Source: Vitellaria paradoxa (Eukaryota; Streptophyta; Magnoliopsida; Ericales; Sapotaceae). Taken from it: a stretch of 64,000 bases of DNA. The stretch spans positions 20,661,541 to 20,725,540 of the forward strand of contig CM034241.1 of assembly GCA_019916065.1 (NCBI GenBank), in the 5' to 3' direction. This document shows positions 1 through 11,890 of the stretch, one piece after another. The translations under genes and the position numbers were made by a program. Position 1 is the stretch's first letter. Every line of letters begins with the position of its first letter. Below the pieces are notes generated by a model. The model made no database searches, had not been told where the DNA came from, and was given only the letters and a program-made list of their open reading frames with translations.

Positions 1-1603
1 AAAAAAAATATTGGGTATATCATAAAAATACAACATTGACTTGATATCATAGATATGGTTTTAAATTAATTTGCAAGTCATTTTAGATATATCATAGAAA
101 TCTTAGAAGATAGACAGATAACAAATTCACTCAAAGCTAGAGATGGTAAGTTGGTTTCACATGCTCAAGCAAAAAAATGACAAGTAACTTAATTAGTTTA
201 CTAAAAATATTTTGGTTGAAGAAAGAGATGCACTTCATCAAAATTCTTATGCAATAAACAGATTAGACTATTGATCTCACCAAGACAAAAACTTTTGGGA
301 GCTTTGATTTTATCAAAGTGGGATATAAGGTATATTTTTGGCATTATAATTGCTTAAATATCTAACTTACACTGATTTTTGCATCAAAAAATTCTAATCT
401 ATTTGCAATTTAGGAAACATTCGTGATAAGAATAGAACTTATTAAGAATTAATGGTTGCCCAAAATATAAAATGAAATTAATTTGCATTAAACTGTCAAA
501 ATCAAAACCCAAATTTTAAAAACCAAAAAATTGAAGGGAAGAATAATAGAAAACCCTAGATCTTGTTCACAAAAAAAAAAAAAAAAAAAAAACCTTCACA
601 CAAACTAATCTTATTATCATTTAAATTCAAACATTCCTCCTTATCACTGCTCTCTCCAGATGATTGTCGAAAGAGAATTCCTTAGGTTTTGTCAAATATT
701 CTGTTATCAATTTTCTTATATCTTTTAATAATTTAAAACGTATGATACTCTAAATGCATCTTATAAAGTGGAATCTCGATTTCTTTTACCAGAAATTAAT
801 TTATTTAAGGATAAAGAATAAAACGAGCCAGAGAATAAACATATATACACACATATCCACGCGTTAACTTTAAAAGGCAAAGAAAATCACCGAAAGTTGA
901 AAATTGGATCATTATTATGATTCAGTTTAGAAAACAAAAGCAGAAGATGACTACAAAATTAAAATACATAGGGAAAAGAATCAATTGATTTCAATTACTG
1001 TATCATAAAGTAAACGAGCATTACCTACAAACCCTATTGAGAGAGGGAAACCGGCCAAAATTCCACTCTTTTTTATGAATGGAAGATACCATTAGATCAA
1101 AAATATATTAGGAATGAGAGGGAGAATGTTATGACAGGAGTAAGCTAATTGCTAAAATTGTAATTAGAATAAATTTATTTTTTTATTCACAAAAAATCTA
1201 CAAATAAATAAAAACTTGTAAATATACACAAGTAAAAACCCTAGGTCTTGCAAGAATCAACAACTTATTGAACAAATCACAACGAATAAAATCAATACGC
1301 ACCTGAAATAGAAGTTTCAAGCCAGTTGGCCAAATCATACGAACCAGCTTGACCGAATAGAACCACAGCGAACAAGAGGTAAGATTGTGGGTGAGAAGTA
1401 GGATGAGAAAGGGTAAATCGACCAATTTCATGCCTGATAAGGGGGATGATTTTTGGAGACCTCAGACCCTGTCAAAAAATAATACACCTCCTTCTCGGAT
1501 TACGCCGAATGAACGAACAAGGGGAAGATTTTTCCAGGGAAAAATTTTGCTTTCCAAATCAAGCAAAAAACATCACATCATGGGTTAATACGGGGGATGA
1601 GTT
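1..1603. other. AT-rich non-coding stretch, no supported gene
   Basis: I see no recognisable gene here. The stretch is AT-rich, with an A-tract at 571-592. A short open frame on the minus strand (1198-1431, 77 codons) begins with a hydrophobic run, but it has no family resemblance and no partner exon that I can identify. The 1385-1600 segment directly precedes the copia remnant and could be unrecognisably decayed element sequence. Confidence 0.5.
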
Positions 1604-2912
1604 ATGCCCCCGTGCTTCAGTTGCATCCAATCAGGCTGTAATGGTTTCGCTCAGTCTTATAGAATTGATTACCAGGAGATGTTTGCTCCTGTAGCCAAGC
1701 TCAATACGGTTCGAGTGTTGCTCTCACTAGCTTCTAATCTAGATTGGCCTCTTTACCAACTAAATGTAAAAATGCTTTCCTTAATGGGACCTAGAAGAAG
1801 AAGTTTACATGGAGATACCTCTTGGCTTTGGTACACCAGCCACCACTAATAAAGTTTGCATACTCAAGAAATATTTGTATGGGCTCAAACAGTCACCAAG
1901 AGCATGGTTTAACAGATTCACTAAGGCTATAAAAAGGTTTAGGTATGATCAATATTAGACTGAACACCCATGTTCGTCAAGCATTCATCCTAAAGAAAAA
2001 GGCAATACTTGTGGTGTATGTTGATGACATAATTCTAACAGGAGATCATGAAGAAAATACTCAAACTTAAAGGGTTTCTTAGCCAAAGAATTCAAGAAAA
2101 AAGATTTGGACAATCCTAAGTATTTTCTGGCATGGAAGTAGCTCGATCAAGAAAAGGTATTTCAATCTTTCAGCAGAAGTATGTGATAGATCTTTTGAAG
2201 GACACCGGGATGCTTGGATGCAAACTAGTTGACACTCCTATGGATTCTGTAATAAAACAGGGAAATAAGAACGATAGTGCACCAATTGGCAAAGGGAGGT
2301 ATCAAAAACTGGTTGGAAAATTGATTTACCTTGCTCATACTAGACTTGCTGTTAGTTTTGCTGTGAGTATAGTTAGTCAATTTATGAATAATCCTACAGA
2401 GGAACATATAGGGGCTGTATACAGAATTTTAAGGTATTTAAAAACATTGGCCTAGGATTATTCTTCAAAAAGATAAAAAGCAAAAAAATTAAAATTTTCA
2501 CTGATGCAAATTGGGCTGAGTTTATAACTGACAGAAGATCAACTTTAGGATATTGTATTTACATCTAGGGAAATTTGGTTGCTTGGTGCAGCAAAAAGCA
2601 ATCTGTGGTGTCTAGAAGCAACGTAGAAGCAGAATTTAGAGCCCTTGCCTATGGCATTTGTGAGAGGATATGGTTAAAAACAGTACTCAATCAACTAAGA
2701 ATGCTAGTTATTGAACCTATGAAAACATTCTGTGATAATAAGTCTACCATTAGCATAGCCAAGAATCCAGTTCATCATGATAGAACAAAGTATGTGGAGA
2801 TTGATAGACATTGTTGTCAAAGAGAAGATAAAGATTGACATAATATCCCTTTTGCATATTCCAACTGCTCAACAGATTGCAGACATCCTAACCAAGGCCA
2901 TATCCATTTTGT
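1604..2912 (+). pseudogene. Ty1/copia pol remnant: reverse transcriptase to RNase H, broken
   Basis: This is the C-terminal half of a Ty1/copia polyprotein. The order seen is the start of the copia RT domain (DYQEMFAPVAKLNTVR, about 1660-1710), the catalytic YVDD box in the run VVYVDDIILT (2011-2040), the conserved tail GRYQKLVGKLIYLAHTR (about 2295-2345), and RNase H with KKQSVVSRSNVEAEFRAL (about 2593-2650) and CDNKSTISIAKNPVHHDRTK (about 2730-2790). The usual end motif QIADILTKA lies in another frame at about 2870-2900. The reading is broken by several frameshifts and stops, for example TAG at 2453-2455. No gag, protease, integrase or LTR is seen next to it, so it is a dead truncated fragment. 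I do not assign a copia lineage. Confidence 0.9.
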
Positions 2913-2934
2913 ATATTCCAACCATTCAGGAAAC

Positions 2935-2937
<3 letters not shown>

Positions 2938-2967
<30 letters not shown>
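2938..2967. repeat. (GA)n microsatellite
   Basis: An uninterrupted GA dinucleotide run of about 15 units lies just past the end of the copia RNase H remnant. Confidence 0.95.
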
Positions 2968-2970
<3 letters not shown>

Positions 2971-5900
2971 CAGTGTTAAATTTAAAAAAAGGTTTGAAAC
3001 AAACTATTAATCACTATGACGAGTCTGTTGTTTTAGTACAGCTGTACAAGCCATGAAAACATTTAGTGAATGTAAGTGGCCAAGGGATTTTCCAAAGCTA
3101 TTAGTTAAAAAACGTTATTTTCATAACTAAGTCAGTTAAATTTTGTTTTAACTAAATAAATCACCTCTTAAAGTCATTATTCTAAAAATATATTCAGCTT
3201 GAATATGCTATTTGGAACAGCATATTAGGTCGATAGAAATAACTAAAAAAATATAAGAAAAAATACGAGCTCGCTTGATTATACTATTCCAAATAGTATT
3301 TTTAGTGGCACATAAACAATTAATATAAGTGCATTTTAAATTATTAAGAATAAAAAAACCGTTATCTTTAATGAATTTTTAACAGTTTTACTTTAATTAA
3401 ATTATATGGGTGTAAAGATAAATTTTTAAGTTCAAGAGATATAAATAATTTTCACTTCAAGAAGAGGGGGCAATAATAATTTAATATAAGATTGTCATTA
3501 ATTTTTAAATTTATTAAATTGAAGGAATAATAATTTAAATATAAAACTTTATTATAAAATATAATTTTCAAATATTATAGGTTACATTTGTATTATGAAA
3601 TTTTAATAATGAACTTAAAAACCTTTCATGTATATTAATATAAATTAGTATCTCTTATAATTAATTAAATTTATGTAAAATTTATTAATTTAAAAATACA
3701 TAAATTAAATATTACAATGAAAAGGTACATAAATTAAATATTTTGATGAAGGGAAAAAAAATGAAAAAGGAATATTGTAAGAAATGAGGTGAACAAAGAG
3801 TGTTGGGGCAACGAAAGACTTCTTGAGATTCACACCTTTTTCTTTTTTCAATAGACAAGATTTAACTTTAGGGGGCCTAAAGTTAAATGAGAATTTCATC
3901 ACTAAAATTAACAATTTTAAACCTCAAATTTTATAAAACTTTAGCTTAATTGTGCAGTGTGGGATAAGTATCACTGTACCACGAAGGGGTTGGGGGAGGG
4001 ATTGTCAACTAGATGCATTGTCGAGATCTTATAAAAATTTGGACATGGTTGATGAAATATTCATATGGATACAAATATAGAGGAATGTCATGTGCAAATC
4101 GTGATTTTGGAAAACACACCATCACGAGTGTCATTTTTAGTCGAACTCATGAAGTGTTGTGGACTTGGATACGTATTGAAGTCATCTTTTGTTGTATTTT
4201 TTTTTCTGTACAGACACAACTAGACTTTGTTGAGTTTTTTAATTTTTCTTTTGTATCTGAATAAAATAATAATATCTACAACATAAAAATTTTACATTAT
4301 TCATTGTCATGTTATATTTTGCATTTTTTGAAATTACTAGTGTCTTAAGTTAGTATTCGTGCTTCTTAGATCACAATAATAGCATTTTCATAAGTTCATC
4401 TGGTGAGATCCACATGGACAGTTGAGATTGCACAGCTCATGTTGATAGATGTATTATACAGTGAATAACATATATTTATTAATGCAGGCAAATTAACAAA
4501 GATACTTCACAGCGTGGGCAGTCGTAGCTATAGCATGAGGCACTTGGATTAGCTTAATCATTGTTTCCTACCACTACAAGAAAGTTGAAAGACAATCCAA
4601 TGTGTGATTCTTGGCATTTTCACAAACGACAGCTTTTGGAAAAGTCGAAGAATTGAATTTCAAGCTGCATGTAATCACGCCAACCATGCCCGAGAGAAGA
4701 GACAATTTACTTGCTTGAGAGAGAGAGAAAGCCAAGAGAAATGAAGGCATTAGAGCAAGATGGTGATCACATGGTGAGTTCATAATTCGTGCAACGAGAT
4801 AAAAATTGAATAACTTTAGAGGTTTTCAGTATTTTTCAGCAATTTTCAGAGCTCCAAACGAAGTCTTAAAATAACATACGCCCACATTAGCAAAAAAACA
4901 CATAGGGTTGGAATGCAACTGCAATTTCTTCTCAAGAAGCTCCTTCACTATCTCCAATTTGGGCACACCTCATTTTGAGTGTCCTCTTGTTATTTCGTAC
5001 TAACAAAAACAATAAATAAATAATAGAGGTTGGGGAGGTATATTTGAAGCTGCTAAATAGCCTGAAAATGTCAATGAATGAGATATACAAGTTGGGGTAT
5101 ATCTTAATTTTGTAAAGGAATTACGCACCAGTGAAGATGTGCCCACCAAGAGCAATCATCCTTTTGACTTTGTAGGATTTGTGATTTGTATATGAACCTA
5201 TAGCAACAAACCAGTGTGCCCGTGTAGGTATTGAGATAAAAGTATCAATTCCCCCTCCTAAATCATCACATCATACGGAGGCTTCCTGCTGCCTATAATG
5301 CAAATTGATCAAAATGCATGTTTATGTGTTTCAATAATTAGGTTTTGACTGCTCAAAATCACACTGTCTTCTTTTGCAGAATGAGTTGTTACCTGTTTCT
5401 TTCTTGGCTTCCTTTTCTAATTTCTTCCTTTTAGCTCTGCCAGCTGCTCATTCTCCTTATATGCCTTCCTGAACCTCCTTGGAAAGATAACAAGACTTGT
5501 ATAATTGCAAACAGAAACCAAAAAAACGTCCAAACACCTCAAGTTTGGAGACCAAAAAAATCCCATTGAAAAGCAAAGGAGAAAGTTCTTATATGGATAT
5601 GAATTAATTTTGTGATTTGGTGGCAACTGGTTTTAAGTTCATAAGTTCTTGTTGTCACTAAAGAACTCAAATTTTTATCTAATATCATGATCACAGAAGA
5701 CAATAAGACGTTTCATGTGTAATCTACAGTGTCCTAATGGATCACAACTAATTAATATTGAACTCAAAATTCTTAGACACGGCTAAATCATCAAAATGCA
5801 CAAATTATTCAATTCTTTTTTATTATACCTAACTTCTGGTGACAATTTGAAGTTTATATGCAAAATACCATTTTAAGTAAAACCATCCCTTATAAGAAGT

Positions 5901-6645
5901 GGACAAAAGTTCACATAAGTGAAATTGGCTTTAGTCCATTCAAAGTAAGATGTCTCGTGATTGTCTCTAGACTCTCTTGTTACTCCCACAGGAAGCTAAT
6001 GGCCATTTATTAAATTTTGGGATATTAGATGAAATTAACAAAGGATTGATAGTTTGCATTCTATTATGCTAGCTGTGGGAGATCATGAAGTCAACAATGA
6101 TGGATTGTTAGTCAAACTTACCTAAACACAAAGAGACCTAGATTCAGAGTACCCATACACAACCTTCTTTTACTACCTTCTTGTTTGTCTCAAAGGAAAC
6201 AAGATGTAGACTCTCAAATTATATCTTCTAACTTGATAACAGATTAAATATGTACCATTTGTTTTTTTTTTTTTTTTTTTGTCTCAAGTGTGAAATACCT
6301 AGGCTTTCTCCTATCTTTGTAATTTAATCAACATGAATAATCATGTTAGAATTTCAAAATATTCCAAAAGATATTATACCTTGATGAGCATGATCATGAG
6401 TTGATATTATATGATTGCAATATCCTTTTTGATTGATCTAATATTATAAATATAAGGATAGAGAGGAAGGTTAATTAAGCTCTTTGAGGTTTTCTATTCA
6501 ATTTTCCAACTAATCAAACAACTAAATTTTGGTTGGCATTTCAAATAAAAATTTAGTCAAGATAACAATATCTTTACGATACTTGCATGGTATTTGCATG
6601 TTGATGAAATCTAAATGTCGAACTAAGAAAACAATCAACAGCATT
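2968..6645. other. AT-rich non-coding stretch, no supported gene
   Basis: About 3.7 kb with no recognisable coding sequence. Short open frames (for example 4013-4264 plus, 4574-4783 minus, 5417-5626 minus) have no family resemblance and look like chance. A T19 run lies at 6262-6280. The AT richness and stop density suggest decayed repeats or intergenic DNA. Confidence 0.5.
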
Positions 6646-7000
6646 TAGGGGTGGACATTTAGGCCCAGTCAACTAGGCTCATCTAAGGTTACCTAATTTT
6701 TTAGGCTTAGGATTGATTTTGTAGGTTCAAGCCCAAGCTAATTCGGCCTAAATATTAAAAAAGTAAATTTTAATAATTTTTATGTATCTATAATTTTACT
6801 TTATTTGTATTTTATTAAAAGATTAAGTTTTTATTTCAGACAATTTTAAAAATATTTTATTTTGTCTAAAAATATAGTTTAATATTTTGTAAAATATAAA
6901 TGGGTTTATTGGGATGGACTTAGGAATTAAACCCAGACCTAATGGGTAAAAAAATGTTCTTGGTCTGGTCTGAGCCCACCCCGCCCATTTTCCGTCCCTA
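6646..7000. mobile_element. Candidate hAT-type MITE
   Basis: The 355-bp segment starts TAGGGGTGGACA and its other end, read on the minus strand, starts TAGGGACGGAAA. These imperfect terminal inverted repeats resemble the T/CAGGG-starting ends of hAT transposons. The subterminal sequences are GC-richer than the AT-rich middle, and there is no coding capacity. The flanking 8-mers (ACAGCATT and TGACAAAA) do not match, so the ends or the target duplication have decayed or my boundaries are off. A second hAT-like element in this window (45128-46289) has similar ends and does have a duplication. Confidence 0.45.
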
Positions 7001-7600
7001 TGACAAAACACATGCTTATTCTTATATCAATAACACATGCAGTTCAAACTGAACTCCAATTACTAGTGCCTTACTTCCTCAAAAGCAATTCCACATTATT
7101 TTCTTATCTTCTAATTAACTTTTTCCTCTCTGCAGTTTACAAAAATTAGAGCCACAACACAAATCTCTTCATTCTACGTTATCTTCTTCATGTTGACACA
7201 AGTGAGACAGAATATTTTGTAGATCGATTACCCATAAATTACTCAGTATTGTAATACCCTGAATTTTCATGTTAATGTATTTGATGGTTTTAACATGTTT
7301 TGGGCATGTTAGTATGTTAATTAAGTAAGTTTAGTCATTAATGATGACTGGGGGTGTGAATTTTGGAAGAAATTGGTAAAATAGCTCAAAAGTCAACATT
7401 TTGACTCAGAAGCACACTGAGGGGCGCCCATGGCTCTAGGACGGGCGCCCGTGGTTTTTGAGGGGCGCCCCACTTGTGCAGAAAATCAACAGTAATGGGT
7501 CCTCTGCATTTTCTAGCCGGCCCTTCACCCCTATACACCTATATTAGAGCTAGGGGGATGGAAATATCTGGAAGACACTATTTGGGGATTAAAATATTGG

Positions 7601-7654
7601 TATATATATATATATATATATTATTGATTTGATGCAGAGAGAGAGAGAGAGAGA
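7601..7654. repeat. (TA)n and (GA)n microsatellites inside the LTR
   Basis: A TA run at 7601-7620 is followed by a GA run at about 7636-7654. The relative at 60533-63104 has the same TA-then-GA arrangement at about 60889-60930, so the microsatellite is part of the LTR design. It lies where a TATA-type core promoter would be expected, which is inference. Confidence 0.8.
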
Positions 7655-8263
7655 AGTTGCTTAGAAGAGGGAGAACCGGGTGGAAAAGCAAAAGAAGAAC
7701 AAAGAAGAGTAAAGGAGAATAAGAAGACCACCGGTAGAAAATTCAAGGTAGGTTCTTCTACGCTTTATGAAATCCAAATTCCTTTTGCAAGATTGTAATT
7801 AGAACCTTAAGAAACCTCCCTATGTAATTTGTTTGTAGTTTTGATCAAGGAGGGAGGAGATTGACCTCATGAAAGTCTGAGGGTTTGGAAGCTCAAGACC
7901 CCTTTGTTGATCTATCTTCTTACCACTTGAGGTAGGGACTTCTAGTCTCATTTTAACATATATGAGATGTATTTGATCTAGTAAATACTTCTATAAGATT
8001 TATTTAAGATTTGGAAACCTTGGAAGTAGGGTTTGTGTGGATGAATGGTTTTGTGTATAAATATGTATGGGTTGAATCATATTTTTGTATGGAAGAAATG
8101 GATGGATTAAAATTTGTTTTGATGGACTGTTTGGAGTCTTCTAGGCCCTAGACAACCCAAGAAAATAAGTTATTAGGTTAGATATTGGATTGGGCAAAGT
8201 TTGGAACCTAAAAACATGACTTAGAACTTGAACTGGAGCAGAGTAACATTCTGGATAACAGAG

Positions 8264-8375
8264 GGGCGCCCGTGGGTTTTGGTGGGGCGCCCATGACCCT
8301 TGAGGGGCGCCCATGATCTTATTTGGGGTGCCCATGACCCTTCAGGGGTGCCCGTGAACTTTTGGTGGGGCGCCC
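8264..8375. repeat. Phased GGGCGCCC palindrome array in the LTR
   Basis: Six units of about 20-22 bp each carry the 8-bp palindrome GGGCGCCC, at 8264, 8285, 8305 and 8368, or its C-to-T derivative GGGTGCCC at 8326 and 8346. Three more exact copies lie upstream at 7432, 7443 and 7462. The related LTR at 61554-61625 has a more decayed version at about 17-24-bp spacing. The function is unknown; regular two-turn spacing suggests protein-binding sites. Confidence 0.85.
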
Positions 8376-11300
8376 ACCGAGACCAGAACACTTTTCCTGA
8401 TTTTTCTTAACTTGACTTCCTACCTTAAGATTATGAAGGGGGTTGGTAATATGTTTGTATGTGAGACTTTTATTTGATTAATTGTATGGATTTTAAAATG
8501 GAAATGAGCTTTCAAAAAAGTGATTAAGGATTGGTTATCTTAAACCTTTGGGATTAAGCTTATAAAGGGGGAATGCTTGCTACCATGAATGAAATGAATT
8601 GGAAGCCTACTTTGAGATAAGGGTCTTAATCAAATGGAATTGTGAATATGTCTTGATGTAAACTAAATGTTGAGGTATATGAACTTGTGACTGATTAAGT
8701 GAAAGGGTAACTTGACAAAGAGACATATGTTTATAATTTTGGTAAATGTGGAATGCTTAATATGGTTTGATCAATGCGATATGTAATAAGCTTGGAATGA
8801 ACCGTAACATTGACATGTTGTTTGAATGGTATGTATATTGAATAATGTTTGAATGTTAATAAGGTTGATCAATGTCGATATGCGATGAATCTTGGGATGA
8901 ACCGAAAAGTGAACTTTTGTTAACAAATGATGGAAATTAAATGAGGCTTGGATTAAATAAAATGAAGAGATGAAAGGAGTTGTGCTACATGATGAAATGG
9001 AATGTGGTTGTGCGTATTGGAAAGTGATGATGATGAATGTGAATTGTGATTGATGAGTATTGAATGTGATGAACAATTGGTTGTGTGTGCTGGGGGCCAT
9101 GGTGGGGTGCAGAAATAGGAAGGGTCGTGAGATTACCCTCGGGTTGAAAGACCCAGAACCTACGCAGGGTTTGGTGTCCAATACCAGTGGGTTAGTAGCC
9201 CACAACATTGTGTGTGTTTTGGGTCCTCGTGGCCCTGGACGGTGATCCTAAACGACGACATCGGTTTATCGTTTCCATTGGGTATTGGCCCATAAAGACG
9301 ATAGTATGTATGCACCCAACCCCCGAGGATTGTGTGGTTATGGCTATATGATTGATTAATGAAATGATGGTGCTGTGGATGTGATTTCATGATTGAATGA
9401 TGAACAAATGTAATGTGGATGTGGATATGTGATTAAATGTTGAATATGTGATAATGTGATATGGAATATGATTGGATACAGAGTTGGGAAATTTAATAAG
9501 GGAGAATAATTAGACTTGAATGCTACACTATGATGTTATTGAATAAAGATAAATATTGTAAATATGGTTATGTGGTCGGCTATGCTTAAACATCAAAGAG
9601 ATAATTGAAATTTGATATGAACACATGTATGGAATTTCAAAGATTAAATATAAATTGGAAACGTAATCCTTCTTATGATTTTGTTGTGTAAATATATATA
9701 TATATATATTCTATGTCGGTTATGTAGTTATGTTGATAAATTGTTGTGGCACTAGAACATATTAAGATAACTAGATGCACATGACTAGTATGCACGTTTG
9801 GAATACATGTCATATATGTTTGTTTGAGATATCGTGGGCACAAGTGGATCCGTGCTCATGTCCTTACAGAATTTGATTCAGGCACAGGCCATGATAATAA
9901 GGTGGGCTAATGGGGTTGGACTAGAAGGGTGTGCATGAGCCCTACCAAGCTTAGCAAAGCCCTTGGTTATTTGGTTTAAATTTCTTTGGAATTGTAATAT
10001 TGTACATTGAGGACTTGTTCGAGTTGGTTGTAAGGGCCCTAAGGCCTGAGTTATATATTAATGAGAGGATTGTTGGAAGTTTGTGACTTGACTTTAGCCA
10101 AGGTTAAATTTATGTTATCTTATCTATGTCTCGAGCTCACTGGTTTACGTTGTGTTGCTCTGATTATGGGTTAGTTATGTTAATGCATGTTGTGTGTGTT
10201 TATCACTCACCCCTCGGGTCGCGAGATCCGGGGTGTGACAGTATTAGTCTGATATGGAAGTTTATTTTATTTTGAATTTATTTTTGGGTCCAAGAGTGAT
10301 ACACAATAGAAGGTAGTTCTCTCCTCATTCATTACTATCAAGAGATTTTACTTGCATTTTGCCACCTTAACTAACAAGCACCTTCGATATAAAAGTAGCT
10401 CTAAGTGTATTAAAGATAATGACTACCTCTATGCTCTTAAATGCTATATTACATGAGCTCAAGCATGGGTGCGTGTCTAAAAGTCGAATCCATCTATTAT
10501 CTTACTCAAAGATACAAAAACACATAATACTATTCACATGTATTTATTATAGTTATTTTATTTTTGTAGGATAACATGGATTTTAGGATGTGTCGTGCAA
10601 ATATAGGTCTCACACACAATTATCTGTTAAAATTGAAATGCTCTATATGTTTATATAAATTTGTAGTTATACATGTGGACACATTTGCTACACTCTTACG
10701 CAAGCATCCTACCCAAGTGTCAAAATATTTGAAATTGGTGCACACTACATTTAGAAAAGTCCATGTAAGACGTAGAAATTTGAGTGAGAGAGGGCCAAGG
10801 TAAAACTTTTCATATTTTGAGGGGGCAAGTGCCATTTTTCATAATTTAAGATAGCAATAATACGCTATGTACTAATATAAATATTTAAAAAATTATGGGT
10901 GGATGGAGAAATTTCATTTTTTTACTTTATCTATTTTTATTTATTTTATGGGAGGGGATGGTGGGTCTGCTGATGTCTCCTAAACTTATAATTAGAAATA
11001 TATTTATAATAACTAGTTCCAAACCAAGTTAAATAGGCTCACATGTAATGAAATATGCTAGAGTCTTCATTTCCATCATATAATGTGAACTTAATATGGA
11101 TAATTCTCTCGCAAAATCCATATACTATTGACATCTAGAGCAAATGGCATGTCAAATAGAAAAGAATGCCATGAACTTGCCCATCTGACAGGAGACTAAT
11201 AGAAAATTGAACAAAATAATGTGAAAAACAAATTCTTCAAAAGGAAACTTAGCTAGATCCTTTAATATTGGCACAGTAAATCTACACACCTTCCCAATAA

Positions 11301-11452
11301 GACCAAAGTGTGATCCAGCAAATTTTGGCAAAGAAACATCCAAAAAGCTTACCCACTTCAAAGTACAAGGAGGTAAGTTTCGTTGCTTCAGCTTCAATAG
11401 AATCAATGAAATTCTTCAAAGCATGAAAGTTAAAGTATTGATTCTTAGCTAT

Positions 11453-11454
<2 letters not shown>

Positions 11455-11504
<50 letters not shown>
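11455..11504 (+). repeat. A50 homopolymer tract
   Basis: Fifty consecutive A residues. A tract this long can be the tail of a LINE, SINE or processed pseudogene insertion on the plus strand, but the sequence to its left matches no such element that I recognise and I see no flanking target duplication. Confidence 0.9.
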
Positions 11505-11505
<1 letters not shown>

Positions 11506-11602
11506 AGACATTTTTAGACTTCTCATTTTCTTTTATTTTTTTCCACTTCTGTGAAATCCAAAAAACCCATGTTCAAAATCAAGGATTACAAACAATTCAA
11601 TG

Positions 11603-11890
11603 TGTTGGGAAATAAGCCCTAATCTAAATCAGTGAGAAACTGAAGGAAAGAAACAATCACATGCACAAGAACACAAAAGATTTTCACAAGGTTCACCTAA
11701 TAACAAGGGCCACAACCATGGTGTCGCTGTGGTTCTTTCCCCAAAGGCAAAATACAGTTTAAATAGAGTCCCAAAAGTTGCATATTTGGTTGCCAATTTT
11801 TCTTTATACACTAGAAATTAGGGCTACAAGTTACAATGTCGAATCACCAAAATACCCCTCAGAAAATATTTAAAAAATCACGGTAACACA
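11603..11890 (+). repeat. Possible Ty1/copia LTR fragment
   Basis: The segment opens TGTTGGGAAATAAGCCCTAA and includes CACAAGGTTCACCTAA, which resembles the conserved block seen in many plant copia LTRs. I found no second copy, PBS, PPT or target duplication, and the right end is a guess, so this is tentative. Confidence 0.25.

Larger units (their letters stand above)
7250..10240 (+). mobile_element. Solo LTR of a large Ty3/gypsy (chromovirus-like) element
   Basis: This 2991-bp segment begins TGTAATACCC and ends GGGTGTGACA. It is flanked by a 7-bp direct repeat CAGTATT (7244-7250 and 10239-10245), which overlaps both LTR termini and contains the target duplication. The same family occurs at 60533-63104, where it is followed by a PBS, so this is an LTR. 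Shared landmarks include the TA/GA microsatellite block near position 350, a block around 9095-9310 matching 62143-62360, and the end CACCCCTCGGGT. No internal region follows, so LTR-LTR recombination removed it. LTRs of 2.5-3 kb with a tRNA-Met-type PBS fit the Del/Tekay chromoviruses. Short open frames inside (such as 8771-9208 minus) are chance. Confidence 0.88.

Noticed and set aside
1198..1431. Minus-strand frame with signal-like hydrophobic start and a CAGGTGCGT donor-like site
   Set aside because: Single short frame with no downstream exon or family match.
8264..8375. Possible CRISPR-like array from evenly spaced repeats
   Set aside because: Units are too short, with 12-bp spacers that are themselves similar, inside a plant LTR; no cas genes.
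8771..9208. 145-codon open frame on the minus strand
   Set aside because: It lies inside the solo LTR, is His/Ile/Ser-rich, and is broken in the related LTR at about 62000-62440; a chance frame.
11152..11406. 84-codon minus-strand frame as a host gene exon
   Set aside because: No recognised family, no splice partners; possible but unsupported.
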